A stretch of DNA of 64,000 bases from Candidatus Thalassospirochaeta sargassi (GCA_028532855.1 JAQQAL010000008.1:1-64000); one strand, 5' to 3'; numbered from the stretch's first letter, positions 16,314 to 26,073 are shown. Notes: generated by a model from the letters alone, not told the origin. Program-made: numbers and translations.

Positions 16314-17757
16314 CTGTTTTTCTCCTGTGAAGGCTGTAGATATATAACAAAGTCAAGACAAAGGCGCAGATGGCAAGTACCGCAGGCATCCTACCCGCAG
16401 CAGCGATTGCGGGCAGTTTCGCTGCCTTCCCGGCGATAGAAAATACAATCCGGTATAATATGCCCTCAACAAAAGCGGCCGCCCCCAAGTCTGAAATCAG
16501 GTAGATTATACCCGTCCAGATAAAAACAGTCACTAAGGGGGCAATAATAATTGCAGAGAGAATTCCCGCAGGGTATAGTTCACCGAACAGCTGAACAAGC
16601 AAAGGCGTTACAAATAACTGCGCACCTATGGATACAGAAAGCACAGTACTGAGAGGCAGAGGTAAAAAAGAACGCAGGATCCTGTTAACTGTCGGCGATA
16701 CGAGTAAAATTCCTGCGACAGCCAGAAAGGACAGCCTGAAAGCTGGTGAATAAAAGGAAGAAGGATTGATTAAAACAAGGGAAATGAACGACAGCAACAA
16801 TACGTCGCCCCCCCTGAATCTCCGGTAGAAAATCATTGCGTAACCGCAGAAAAAATACATAACAGCAGCCCGTACAAGCGATATTCCGAACCCTGTAAGA
16901 TAAAGATATGCAAGAATGAAAACACAGCTTATGCAGAAGGCCGGCTTACGGCCCGGAAGCGGTTTTAACAGGAGCAGAATGATCCCTGAGATTATTCCGA
17001 GGTGCATGCCTGAAAGCGCAAGGATGTGCGAACATCCTGCGCGGCGGAAAATACGCGATTCTTCAGATGTCAGTCCATCCCGATTACCGGTAAAAAGCGC
17101 GGAAAAAAGCCCGCCCGCTTCGGGCCCCATATCCAGGCATTTCTCTGCAATACCTGCAGCCAGCTTTGAACGCCATCGCGCCGCAGGACTATGCCAGCCG
17201 CCGCGGGAGACGGCCCCCGGTTCCGGGCAGGAGGTTAGGACGGCGGGATTTTTCAGGATTGATGCCGATGAAAGCCTCTGCCGTCCGGCAAGCGCGCGCC
17301 ACTCTTCAGATGCAATCACTTCCGCCTCTACGCTGAGTATGCACCCCCTGAACAGTTTAGGATTATTATTAAAAAAGAGAAGTATCCTTCCGCCCGCACC
17401 GGCCTCCGCGTTGCTCATTGTTCTGCAGGAATGAAGCTCTGCTTCAAGAATGTAGCCCCCGGAGCTTAACCTTCGGCTGTCGGATACTGCCGAGCATTCA
17501 AAACCGGTTACCCTGCTTACCGGGAGTCCGAGCCATGACGGGGCGGAATTACTGAAAAACAGCGAGAGGAACATGCCAGCAGCAAAGCCCGTCATCAGAA
17601 TAATAAATCGCGGTTCTGTTTTTTTTCTTTTTTTGACTGAGATTAATCCTGAAATCAGCGCTAAAGATAATGCAGCTATGACGGCAACAACTGATAAAAC
17701 AAATCTTGCTGACGTTTGAAATGCTTCCATCAAAGCCAGCCTTAAAAACAAAGACAC
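16291..17757 (-). CDS. ComEC/Rec2-type competence channel without nuclease domain
   Basis: A polytopic membrane protein, 488 residues. The N-terminal part (about 1-190) has two membrane segments and the extracytoplasmic OB-like domain. The core Competence domain follows (about 210-470), with the family motif ALSGMHLGI and further membrane helices. The C-terminal metallo-beta-lactamase domain of full ComEC is absent: the protein ends shortly after the last membrane helix. The longest frame starts at GTG 17757; ATG at 17730 with AAGG upstream is an alternative. In known systems ComEC passes DNA across the inner membrane. No other competence gene is in the window. Confidence 0.8.
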   Translation of the reverse strand: MSLFLRLALMEAFQTSARFVLSVVAVIAALSLALISGLISVKKRKKTEPRFIILMTGFAAGMFLSLFFSNSAPSWLGLPVSRVTGFECSAVSDSRRLSSGGYILEAELHSCRTMSNAEAGAGGRILLFFNNNPKLFRGCILSVEAEVIASEEWRALAGRQRLSSASILKNPAVLTSCPEPGAVSRGGWHSPAARWRSKLAAGIAEKCLDMGPEAGGLFSALFTGNRDGLTSEESRIFRRAGCSHILALSGMHLGIISGIILLLLKPLPGRKPAFCISCVFILAYLYLTGFGISLVRAAVMYFFCGYAMIFYRRFRGGDVLLLSFISLVLINPSSFYSPAFRLSFLAVAGILLVSPTVNRILRSFLPLPLSTVLSVSIGAQLFVTPLLVQLFGELYPAGILSAIIIAPLVTVFIWTGIIYLISDLGAAAFVEGILYRIVFSIAGKAAKLPAIAAAGRMPAVLAICAFVLTLLYIYSLHRRKTDGISHKL

Positions 17758-17809
17758 AGATAGTCCGTAGATTAATGGATTTTCTGATAATTTTAGATTA
17801 ATCTTTTCT

Positions 17810-19009
17810 TTAAATGTTCTTAAGATTTTTCAGGGCCTCCCTGGCTGCACGCTGAACCGTACCTGAATAATTCAGATAGCCGGTATACAGCAGATAATCG
17901 AATGCGGTATTATCCCCGAGTTCTCCAAGATTTCTGATTACACTTAGAATAACCTGTTCGTCCACAATCTGACCGTTTTCGGTATATGAATTGAGTACTT
18001 CCAGATATAGCGTCAGCCTAATGGCTGCGTCATGGGTGCCGGCATTACCGAGTGCATCGATTGCCTCAATTAGACTAACCTTTCTGCAGAGCCCCTGTTC
18101 AAGCTCAAAAACAGTCGAGTCAAAGTGTTTTACAAGATTATCAGTAGCTCCGGCCCAGTTAAGGGCTGTGAGCTGCCTTACTGCTTCATAACGCAGTTCA
18201 CGCAGAATCCCTTCTTCAGCCGAATCATAAGCCTCTGAATAAAGACCTATATCGAGTCCGACAAGGGCAATTGACGCCTTATCGTCTCTTGTGAGGTTGG
18301 ACTGACCATAGGCCGCTTTCAGGGCCGCAAGTTTTTCTTCCGGAACGCTTGAACGTATTACTTCGATTATATGATCAGTAAAATATCCGTCTATTTTCCC
18401 AAGGGCTTCATTTGCGCTAAGATTTACAGTCTCTGAATACCCGATTGTACCGGTTGTGAACACAATCGGAAAGGAGGTCGGATCCCCGAGCTTACCGAGT
18501 GTTGCAACGGCTTCTGCCACGAGCTTGCTATCGGGAGTCTTCCCCGCCTTGAAAGCGGTATTGTAATCCCTGAGCCAGGCATTTATTCCGTAGATTATAT
18601 TCTGTTTGCCTGCGGCCGTATCACCGAGAGCATTCATTATTTCAATCATAAGGGCTGAGTCGTCTACCGATTTAAAAAACAGCCAGAGGTTATCAGCTGC
18701 CTCGGTTATCCCGTTAGTTCCAAGGAGACGTATTGTAAAAAACATCAGATCGCGTCCGATGGTATCACTCTGGAGCATCCATGTATTACTGATAATGAAA
18801 TCCAGAGATAGAGTATAAAGCGGGGACATATCCGCATCCTTGTACTCTAACGAATCCTGCAGAACCCTGACTTTGGTAGAGAGGCTCCCCCTGGTAAAAT
18901 TCTTCCTGAAGGCTTCTACAACCCCCGGATTATCGTTGCTGAAAACAGGCTGTACAGCGGAAAGAACGAGCACAATCAACACTGCAGCCGTAATTGAAAT
19001 CTTCCTCAT
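17810..19009 (-). CDS. Exported HEAT-like repeat protein, copy 2
   Basis: 399 residues with a signal peptide ending VFSN near residue 25, and helical repeats to the end. It is a paralogue of 13296-14471 (see there), and the two flank comEC, rsmA and a lipoprotein gene. AGAGGA precedes the ATG; the stop of the PilZ gene is nine bases upstream. Probably periplasmic and acting as a binding scaffold; partner unknown. Confidence 0.75.
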   Translation of the reverse strand: MRKISITAAVLIVLVLSAVQPVFSNDNPGVVEAFRKNFTRGSLSTKVRVLQDSLEYKDADMSPLYTLSLDFIISNTWMLQSDTIGRDLMFFTIRLLGTNGITEAADNLWLFFKSVDDSALMIEIMNALGDTAAGKQNIIYGINAWLRDYNTAFKAGKTPDSKLVAEAVATLGKLGDPTSFPIVFTTGTIGYSETVNLSANEALGKIDGYFTDHIIEVIRSSVPEEKLAALKAAYGQSNLTRDDKASIALVGLDIGLYSEAYDSAEEGILRELRYEAVRQLTALNWAGATDNLVKHFDSTVFELEQGLCRKVSLIEAIDALGNAGTHDAAIRLTLYLEVLNSYTENGQIVDEQVILSVIRNLGELGDNTAFDYLLYTGYLNYSGTVQRAAREALKNLKNI

Positions 19010-19018
19010 CGGGTCCTC

Positions 19019-20053
19019 TTAATAGCTTGTCACACGGCTTTTGCCTGTGCGCTGCTCACGTTCTCCAAAAATATTGTATACATAGGAGAGAAGCTGGTTA
19101 CGAATAATGGGATGCAGAGGCGCTGCCTGCATATGCAGAACCGACTGATTCTTCTTTGGATTAAAATTTACCCCACGGACAGTACCGGACATCCTGATTT
19201 TATAGGGTCCGAGCGAAAACTGCAGCTTTATTGCAATTCCTACTCTTGCCTTTCCTCCGATTATCAGCGCAGCTCCACCCTCGGATACATCTACAATCCG
19301 GCATCGAAGTCCTGAAGATTTCTCCTCTACATCGCTTGCCTCGACAACGCTCTTCAGAAGATACAGCTGAGCTGGTCTGTTTACGTCAATTCTGACCGAT
19401 GAACGTTTCTGACTTCGCACCAGGTTATCCGAATGCGTAATATGCAATATGGCATAATTCTTTTCTGAATAATCTTCAATAACAGTCGAATCAAAAACAT
19501 AACCGGCATCATCGCCGCGCCAGAAAAAAACATTTATTTCCTGCCCCTTCCAATCGAAACCTTCCGGCAGTACCGGGCCTTCAGGATAGGAAATAGCGAG
19601 ATAGCGCCTTAAGTTTTCAACTACGCTTGCGGTATATGTTCCGGCTCCCGGCAGATTTAACTTAATCTTCTGATGAGTGGCTATCTTGCGACTTGTCTTT
19701 AAACCGAGCTTGTATTTGGGCAGATTGAGTTCAACCCGGCGCCTGAAATCATACAGCTTACCGATAAAACTCACGTTAGTCTCTTCAGAGTATGTTCCCT
19801 CATTCCTGAATTTCATAATTGTTCCGCGAATGGAGCGGTCAAGCTGCTTTATTGACCAGAACAGCGAGGTCGGGTTTTCCAACCTGTTTTCGACAGCTAC
19901 CTTTCGAAGCAGATGAATCTCTTTCATACTGAAGCCGGATTCACGCCCCTTTGCATAGAACTGCATCCACGGAAAGTTGCCACCGCCCATCCTGCGAAGC
20001 ACAAAAATGAGAATAACCAGAAGAATAAAAATTACGCCAAGAATAATCCACAT
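19019..20053 (-). CDS. Membrane-anchored PilZ-domain protein
   Basis: 344 residues. One N-terminal membrane helix (MWIILGVIFILLVILIFVL) is followed by a spirochaete-type N-terminal domain, then a C-terminal PilZ domain from about residue 215. The cyclic-di-GMP signature is complete: R-S-S-V-R (RxxxR) and about 50 residues later D-V-S-E-G-G (DxSxGG). It should therefore bind c-di-GMP; in spirochaetes such proteins affect motility and host or surface association. There is no convincing Shine-Dalgarno sequence. It is first of a long minus-strand run and diverges from the CPBP protease gene. Confidence 0.85.
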   Translation of the reverse strand: MWIILGVIFILLVILIFVLRRMGGGNFPWMQFYAKGRESGFSMKEIHLLRKVAVENRLENPTSLFWSIKQLDRSIRGTIMKFRNEGTYSEETNVSFIGKLYDFRRRVELNLPKYKLGLKTSRKIATHQKIKLNLPGAGTYTASVVENLRRYLAISYPEGPVLPEGFDWKGQEINVFFWRGDDAGYVFDSTVIEDYSEKNYAILHITHSDNLVRSQKRSSVRIDVNRPAQLYLLKSVVEASDVEEKSSGLRCRIVDVSEGGAALIIGGKARVGIAIKLQFSLGPYKIRMSGTVRGVNFNPKKNQSVLHMQAAPLHPIIRNQLLSYVYNIFGEREQRTGKSRVTSY

Positions 20054-20103
20054 AATATTAGTATCGATCCATTACCTTATTAACTGTAACTGCCTGATTC
20101 TTC

Positions 20104-20131
20104 TTGCAATTAACATAAATATTAGTAATAT
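20104..20131 (+). promoter_or_regulatory. Candidate promoter for CPBP protease-dsbD
   Basis: TTGCAA (20104-20109), 16 bases, TAATAT (20126-20131). The predicted start near 20138 is two bases before a GTG codon at 20140, so the transcript may be near leaderless. An overlapping TATTCT at 20129-20134 is an alternative -10. Confidence 0.4.
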
Positions 20132-20139
20132 TCTACTGT

Positions 20140-20847
20140 GTGAACGAGTTTTTTTCCAGTACAAACAATAAAAAAATTAAGATCGCCCTGATGGAGCCTT
20201 TCCTGCTGTTTTCTGTGCTGTTTTTACCCGGTTTTATATCACAGGGAGTGCAGGAAATTGCTCCTGATATGTTCGAAAGCCTTTTTTTTAATATTTTCTA
20301 CATTATTACAGCGGTTCCCCAGCTTCTGCTTATACTTTATATCATTAGTATAAAACCGGAAAGAAGCCTAGCCGACTTCGATATCGGAAAAATAAGTAAG
20401 ATTGATGTCCCAAGATCACTGCTTGCCCTTATAGGGATTTATCTCTGTATTATTCCCATAGGTTTAATTACGATGCTTCTTGAACCGGAAATTGATAACC
20501 AGCTTGTCTACGGCAGCGGATGGAGTTTCTCGGATTACAGGCTTCTGCCCATTGTCTTCATATCGTGCATGGCTACGGGATATCTGGAGGAGATATTCTT
20601 TCGCGCCTATCTGTTTAAATCGCTGCAGAAAACAGGTGCTGGACTCATTCCCTCTGCAATCGCGGTCAACGTTCTTTTCGGTTCAGGACATATTTATGAG
20701 GGGTATTACGCCTTTGCCGCTACGGCAGCCATTGGTTTTTTCCTAACCTGGCTTTTTGTAAAAACAAAATCTATTCATACAATTTCCATAGGACATGGTT
20801 TATATAATTTTTCAGTATTACTGATAGCAATGACGGGGGCACTATGA
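20140..20847 (+). CDS. CPBP-family intramembrane metalloprotease
   Basis: 235 residues with about six to seven membrane helices. The family motifs are present: EEIFFR (glutamate pair and arginine) near residue 150, the FGSGH histidine near 187, and a final histidine in SIGHGLYNF. These glutamates and histidines bind the catalytic zinc in CAAX/Abi proteases. The start is unsure: GTG at 20140, or ATG at about 20190 (MEPFLLFSVLF), which begins at the first membrane segment. Its end overlaps dsbD by four bases (ATGA), so the two are co-translated. Confidence 0.8.
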   Translation: MNEFFSSTNNKKIKIALMEPFLLFSVLFLPGFISQGVQEIAPDMFESLFFNIFYIITAVPQLLLILYIISIKPERSLADFDIGKISKIDVPRSLLALIGIYLCIIPIGLITMLLEPEIDNQLVYGSGWSFSDYRLLPIVFISCMATGYLEEIFFRAYLFKSLQKTGAGLIPSAIAVNVLFGSGHIYEGYYAFAATAAIGFFLTWLFVKTKSIHTISIGHGLYNFSVLLIAMTGAL

Positions 20848-22562
20848 AAAAATCAAGGATCTTACTTCTCGCGGCAGCAATTCTGATAATCCTCATAGAA
20901 TCGGTTTCAGCACAGGTTGACAATCCTTCAGTGACAATAGAAGCCGGGGTCATCAACGGCACCGACGGAGGATACATTCTACAGGTTGAATATGACTTCC
21001 CCGAAGGGTTTCATCAGACCTTCCAGGAAAACTTCTTTAAGTTTGAAATACTCTCGCCGGGCAGTGTAACAGCAGGAGCGATATCCTACCCCGAGGGACT
21101 GAAAGAAGGTGAGGTTATCAACTATTATGGTAAAACCGTCATAAAAGCAGACTTGTCGGGTTACCGGCCCGGCTCCGGGGAGGACTTGACTGTAAAAGCT
21201 TCATGGCAACTCTGCAACGAAGACGGCATGTGTCTCTTCCCGCAGTCAAAAGAGATTACCGCTGCCGAAAACTTTTCTGTTAGCACTGCCGACACCCCAT
21301 CTCAAGCCGGAGCTTCCGGAGCTGTTCCCAACATCCTATTCTTTCTGCTTCTTTCATTCCTGGGTGGACTGCTTCTGAACGTCATGCCCTGCGTACTACC
21401 GGTTCTTTCAATAAAGGCCCTGAGTCTCGTAAAACAGGGGGGTGAAAACAGAAAACAGATTCTTGCATCGTCACTTCTATACACAGCGGGAGTAATAATC
21501 TCTCTGTTGGCGCTTGCCGTCGTAATCATAATAATCAAGGCATCGGGCGAGCAGGTCGGATGGGGCTTTCAGTTTCAAAACAGGAGCTTCGTTATAGCTC
21601 TGCTTACAATAATATTTGTATTCGCCCTTTCACTTTTCGATGTATTCTCCATCTCTGCCCCCGTCATGAAGACAGGAGCGCCGGTTGGAGGCAAAAGCAG
21701 TGCAGGCTCACATTTTTTCAGCGGCGTTATTGCCGTGCTGCTCGCAACCCCCTGCACAGCCCCTTTTCTCGGAACTGCCGCGGGATTCGCATTTTCCCAG
21801 CCTGCACCGGTCATTCTGGCGGTATTTTTCATGGTGGGACTGGGGCTTGCGTTCCCCTTCATTATCATTGGTTTTGTGCCGAAGGTCGTTTCCAGGCTGC
21901 CGAAACCCGGAGCCTGGATGGATACTTTCCGGGAGATAATGGGTTTTCTGCTGATTGGAACATCTGTCTGGCTTATAGACGTTCTGCTTTATCAGAGTAC
22001 TCAGGGCTTTCTCACGAAACTGCTGATTTACCTGACCGCAGTAAGTATCGCAGCCTGGCTTTACGGGAAATTCACCGCGCCCGGAGCCTCAAGAAGGAAG
22101 GGTTTAACTGGTCTGGCTGTTGCAGTAGTTATTATAGCAGCCAGCGCTACCTTCCTGTTCAGCGGAAGCAACGATACAGGAAATTCTGATTCCGCAGGCG
22201 TTGAAAACATAAAAAATGCGAAATATGAAGGATGGCTTGAATTTACCCCGGAAACAGTTTATGAGAGCATTGGAGGCGACAGACCAGTTTTTGTCGCTTT
22301 TGGAGCAAAGTGGTGTATGACCTGCAGAACCAACGAATCCACCGTGTTATTTACTGATGAGGTTGACAGATTTTTTGAGGAGAACGAGGCAATTCTAATT
22401 CACGGAGACTATACAAATGAAAGCCCTGAGATCACCGAATGGATGAAGGAGTTCGGTCGCGCCGGAGTGCCCTTCTACACATGGTACCCGGCAGGCTCAT
22501 TCGAAGCGGAACTGCTTCCCGAGATTATCAGCCGGAGAATGATAACAAATCTTGTAGAATAA
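20844..22562 (+). CDS. dsbD: Thiol:disulfide interchange protein DsbD
   Basis: 572 residues in the three-domain DsbD layout. There is a signal peptide, then a periplasmic alpha domain (about 25-145), eight membrane helices (about 165-430) with the redox cysteines in NVMPCVLPVLS and ATPCTAPFLG, and a thioredoxin-fold gamma domain with WCMTC near residue 490. It carries electrons from cytoplasmic thioredoxin to periplasmic thiols, which keeps exported cysteine proteins and cytochrome-assembly factors reduced. It overlaps the CPBP protease gene by four bases. Confidence 0.93.
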   Translation: MKKSRILLLAAAILIILIESVSAQVDNPSVTIEAGVINGTDGGYILQVEYDFPEGFHQTFQENFFKFEILSPGSVTAGAISYPEGLKEGEVINYYGKTVIKADLSGYRPGSGEDLTVKASWQLCNEDGMCLFPQSKEITAAENFSVSTADTPSQAGASGAVPNILFFLLLSFLGGLLLNVMPCVLPVLSIKALSLVKQGGENRKQILASSLLYTAGVIISLLALAVVIIIIKASGEQVGWGFQFQNRSFVIALLTIIFVFALSLFDVFSISAPVMKTGAPVGGKSSAGSHFFSGVIAVLLATPCTAPFLGTAAGFAFSQPAPVILAVFFMVGLGLAFPFIIIGFVPKVVSRLPKPGAWMDTFREIMGFLLIGTSVWLIDVLLYQSTQGFLTKLLIYLTAVSIAAWLYGKFTAPGASRRKGLTGLAVAVVIIAASATFLFSGSNDTGNSDSAGVENIKNAKYEGWLEFTPETVYESIGGDRPVFVAFGAKWCMTCRTNESTVLFTDEVDRFFEENEAILIHGDYTNESPEITEWMKEFGRAGVPFYTWYPAGSFEAELLPEIISRRMITNLVE

Positions 22563-22570
22563 ACTAGAAA

Positions 22571-22599
22571 TGGACAACGTCGTATTGATCTGTTATTCT
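22571..22599 (+). promoter_or_regulatory. Promoter of the acyl-CoA ligase gene
   Basis: TGGACA (22571-22576), 17 bases, TATTCT (22594-22599), with TGT directly before the -10 box (extended -10). The predicted start near 22606 gives a 22-base leader with AGGAGGAG. Confidence 0.65.
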
Positions 22600-22627
22600 A
22601 AAAAAATCCCGTTTTAGGAGGAGAAGA

Positions 22628-24535
22628 TTGAGAAGCAGTACGGACACTCTCCCGCAGAGACTGAAACTCATAAGCTCAAAATATGCTGATATGAACGTCT
22701 TTCTGATTAAGGACGTGAATAAGGACTTTCAGCCGCTTAAACATAAAGATTTCTGGGAAGAACTCAAGGCCTATGGTACCGGACTTCATGAAATAGGAGT
22801 TAAGCGCGGAGATCATATTGGAATTATCTCGGAAAATCGCAAAGAGTGGATATTGACCGATTTCGGTGTTATGGGACTCGGGGCAATCGACGTCCCCCGG
22901 GGCTGCGATTCCACTGCAGATGAGATTCAATATATTCTCGCGCATGCAGATTGCCCGATAACCTTTGCTGAAAATGCAACACAGGCTGAAAAGATTCTTT
23001 CAAAGATCAAGGATATTCCTCTGCTGAAAAAAATTATCCTCTTTGACTACGACGGAATTGAGAAAATCAAATCTCCCGCAGATGTAGAGTTGATGAGTTA
23101 TGAAAAACTTGTCAGCATAGGAAATGACGCCTATGAAAAAGATCCAGATTTCTTCGAAAATGAGATTACAATCGGCAATTGTGAAGATATTGCCACAATT
23201 ATATACACCTCTGGAACGACTGGAAACCCGAAGGGTGTTATGCTCACACACAAGGCCTTCCTGTTTCAGGTAGACAGGATTAAACCGCATCTGAATCTGC
23301 TCCCCGGTGAAGTAATGCTGTCGGTACTTCCTATCTGGCATTCTTTTGAACGTGCCTGTATGTACATTTCAGTATTCCTGGGCCTTGCAACGGCATTCTC
23401 CAAACCTGTTGGCGCCGTCATGATGCCTGATATGGAAAAGGTAAAACCGCAGTGGCTTACATCGGTTCCGAGAATATGGGAAAGCGTACATGCATCAGTC
23501 CTGCGAAGTATTAATGCCGGCAGCGCTACTAAACGAACACTTTTTTTCTTTTTTCTTTCCGTGGGCGAGATACAGACCTACCTCTATGACATGTTCAAGG
23601 GCCTTCTCCCTCAATTTTCTAAACGAAACCGTATAGTTGAATCAGTCATAAGCATCATTCCACTGATTCTTTTCACACCGCTTAAAAAACTGGGCGATAT
23701 ACTTGTTTTTAGTAAATTGAAAGACAAACTCGGCGGACGTTTCAAGGCCGGTATTTCCGGAGGCGGAGCCCTGCCCTCTCATATAGATAAATTTTTCCGA
23801 ACAGTCGGCATTTCTGTTCTAGAAGGCTACGGACTGACGGAAACAGCACCGGTACTTGCAGTAAGAGTTGATTCACATCCGGTGCCGAATACAGTAGGAC
23901 CACTTCTCGAGGACATCGACTACCGTGTTATCGATAAGGACGGGGCCATTATGCCGGTCGGCGTAAAGGGTGAACTTCATGTAAAAAGCGAGCAGGTCAT
24001 GAAAGGGTATTACAAGGAGCCGGAACTCACTGCTGCAATACTAAAAAACGGATGGCTCAACACCGGCGATCTCGCTGTTTTTACTCACGGAGGAGAGTTC
24101 AAGATTATCGGTCGCTCAAAAGAGACCATAGTGCTTAGAGGTGGAGAAAATATAGAGCCCGTGCCTATTGAAGAACGACTTATGCAATCAAAATATATTT
24201 CTCAGGTAATGATTGTCGGCCAGGATCAGAAGTTCCTCGGCGCACTGATAATACCCGAAACGGAAGCAATTGAAAAACTGGCAATTGAAAAGGGCATCTC
24301 TTATCTTGAAAAAGAAGAGCTTATCAATAACCCCTTTATTCAGGAACTTGTAAATAATGAAATTCAGGAACTTGTAAATGCTAAAACCGGATTCAAGGCG
24401 TTTGAACGTATTTTCAGATTCAAACTTCTACCGAAGGAATTTGAAGTCGGAGTAGAGTTGACTCAGTCCCTTAAAATTAAAAGAAATGTTGTCGCCAGGA
24501 TTTATAAGAATGAGATAAAAGACATTTTTAAATAG
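22628..24535 (+). CDS. Long-chain acyl-CoA synthetase (AMP-forming)
   Basis: 635 residues, ANL superfamily. The phosphate-binding loop YTSGTTGNPKGVMLTHK lies near residue 195, followed by the GYGLTETAP motif near 400 and the adenylate-binding TGD and GRSKE motifs near 480-498. It activates a fatty acid to acyl-CoA; spirochaetes rely on such enzymes to use host or environmental fatty acids for lipids. The start is TTG at 22628, seven bases after AGGAGGAG. It is a single-gene unit with its own promoter and converges with the response regulator. Confidence 0.9.
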   Translation: MRSSTDTLPQRLKLISSKYADMNVFLIKDVNKDFQPLKHKDFWEELKAYGTGLHEIGVKRGDHIGIISENRKEWILTDFGVMGLGAIDVPRGCDSTADEIQYILAHADCPITFAENATQAEKILSKIKDIPLLKKIILFDYDGIEKIKSPADVELMSYEKLVSIGNDAYEKDPDFFENEITIGNCEDIATIIYTSGTTGNPKGVMLTHKAFLFQVDRIKPHLNLLPGEVMLSVLPIWHSFERACMYISVFLGLATAFSKPVGAVMMPDMEKVKPQWLTSVPRIWESVHASVLRSINAGSATKRTLFFFFLSVGEIQTYLYDMFKGLLPQFSKRNRIVESVISIIPLILFTPLKKLGDILVFSKLKDKLGGRFKAGISGGGALPSHIDKFFRTVGISVLEGYGLTETAPVLAVRVDSHPVPNTVGPLLEDIDYRVIDKDGAIMPVGVKGELHVKSEQVMKGYYKEPELTAAILKNGWLNTGDLAVFTHGGEFKIIGRSKETIVLRGGENIEPVPIEERLMQSKYISQVMIVGQDQKFLGALIIPETEAIEKLAIEKGISYLEKEELINNPFIQELVNNEIQELVNAKTGFKAFERIFRFKLLPKEFEVGVELTQSLKIKRNVVARIYKNEIKDIFK

Positions 24536-24550
24536 AATTCAGACATAGTT

Positions 24551-24937
24551 TCAGATATGTTCAGATAAAAGCTCTGCCATCACTTTACGACGGTAGGGCT
24601 TTTTCATTACTGCTACAGCTCCGCCATCAATAAAAGCCTCAAAGCGATCCTCTCGGGGAAAACCCGAGGTTACAATAACCTTCACATCGGGATCTATTTT
24701 TTTTATTTTTTCAAAGGCTTCTAAACCACCCATACGCGGCATGATTATATCCATAATTACAAGATTAATATCTTTGCGATTGACTTTAAATATCTCAACT
24801 CCCCGTTCACCATCTTCGGCAATCAGAGCTTTATAACCGAGATCCATGAGCATCGCACTTGTCGATGCTCTTATTATGTCCTCATCATCAATGATGAGGA
24901 CTGTCTTTTCCTCGATATCTGGATCCTGTTTATTCAT
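24551..24937 (-). CDS. Single-domain response regulator (CheY-like)
   Basis: 128 residues, only a receiver domain. Acidic pocket D17/D18, phosphorylation site D63 in LVIMDIIMPRMGG, conserved T/S in VIVTSGF and lysine in MKKPY. There is no output domain, so it acts by protein contact or phosphotransfer. It starts two bases after the stop of the barrel gene 24940-26073 with no separate ribosome-binding site, which points to translational coupling. No histidine kinase is nearby. Confidence 0.9.
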   Translation of the reverse strand: MNKQDPDIEEKTVLIIDDEDIIRASTSAMLMDLGYKALIAEDGERGVEIFKVNRKDINLVIMDIIMPRMGGLEAFEKIKKIDPDVKVIVTSGFPREDRFEAFIDGGAVAVMKKPYRRKVMAELLSEHI

Positions 24938-24939
24938 GT

Positions 24940-26073
24940 TTAGAACTGGTACATGAACATAATACCGGACTGCATTGATTCCTGCTGGAGGTTCTCACCT
25001 ATCAGAGGAAACCCGAATCTGTAACCAACCTGAGCAAAATCTACAATATTCAGGGCGAGTTCAAAGCCCGTAGACATTCGTAATCCCGCTTCATTATAGT
25101 CAGTATTATAGAAATCTCCTGCATAATAGCCTGTATCCCAGAACAGAACTGCAACAGGATTGATATTATCTACAAATTCTATCCCGTATAACCTGATATC
25201 AAAATTATTTACGATTGTAAATTCGGTTCCCATTGACATCCGCTCGAATCCGCGCATCTTGGTACCAAGGGCAGGATTCTCCTGGTAATACTGCGGTACG
25301 GCATCACCAATCAGATAGTCTACCTGAACACGGTCGGCAAGATAGATACCGAGACCAGTTAATTCACTGTCTTTCCGTTTAAGCTCTAAGAGTGAATAAT
25401 ATCCCTTTGCTGTTAGATCTAACTGCATGAAATTACTGTCTCCGTACAGGCTGTTTGCCAGCCAGCGAGGGGCTGCCTGTATTGAAGCGTCGACATTGAA
25501 ACCGTCGTATACATCACCCTTGTCCAACCTGTCAAGTTCAATTCCAGCCTGCAGAAGGTTTGTAACCGTTCCGTCCTGATCGGGATATGCCGAAGCCAAT
25601 CCGTCAAGAAAGTTTGAGCTTGTGCCGCCGCCCCAGTTTTCATGCGGGGATGTAAAAGTAATCGCGTATTTTCCATATGCTGCAAGGAGTGCTTTTTCCC
25701 GTCCCTCCTCATGAATGAAGCCCTGCTTCAACTTCATAGAAAAGTCGGTCTGCCATCTGCTGTAACTGTTTTCATCATCAAAATCATCGGTATTATTTGC
25801 AACTGCATCGGCAAGAAAGGGTAATCCATCTAAACCGGTCCAGATACTTTCACTGACAAGAGCCCCACCGCCGATAACATACAGGTCAGTACGCTGACTG
25901 TCGATTAATTCAAGCCCTGTATAATCTATGCCGGCGCGGATATAAACCGGTGCAAAACCTCCCAGCAGATCGCTGTGAAATCTTGCATCTTCAAAGGCAA
26001 AGCTGATATCTCCGGCAAAACCTGCAGAGCCTGCTGCTGTTAAAATAATCAGAATTAAAAATAATTTTTTCAT
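24940..26073 (-). CDS. Predicted outer-membrane beta-barrel protein
   Basis: 377 residues. A signal peptide (MKKLFLILIILTAAGSAGFAG) is followed by alternating strands rich in Tyr, Gly and Asp, ending SGIMFMYQF with a terminal phenylalanine, as for BAM-dependent barrels. The family is not recognised. GGAGG precedes the ATG. It is first of a two-gene unit with the CheY-like protein, an unusual partner for a barrel. Confidence 0.7.
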   Translation of the reverse strand: MKKLFLILIILTAAGSAGFAGDISFAFEDARFHSDLLGGFAPVYIRAGIDYTGLELIDSQRTDLYVIGGGALVSESIWTGLDGLPFLADAVANNTDDFDDENSYSRWQTDFSMKLKQGFIHEEGREKALLAAYGKYAITFTSPHENWGGGTSSNFLDGLASAYPDQDGTVTNLLQAGIELDRLDKGDVYDGFNVDASIQAAPRWLANSLYGDSNFMQLDLTAKGYYSLLELKRKDSELTGLGIYLADRVQVDYLIGDAVPQYYQENPALGTKMRGFERMSMGTEFTIVNNFDIRLYGIEFVDNINPVAVLFWDTGYYAGDFYNTDYNEAGLRMSTGFELALNIVDFAQVGYRFGFPLIGENLQQESMQSGIMFMYQF

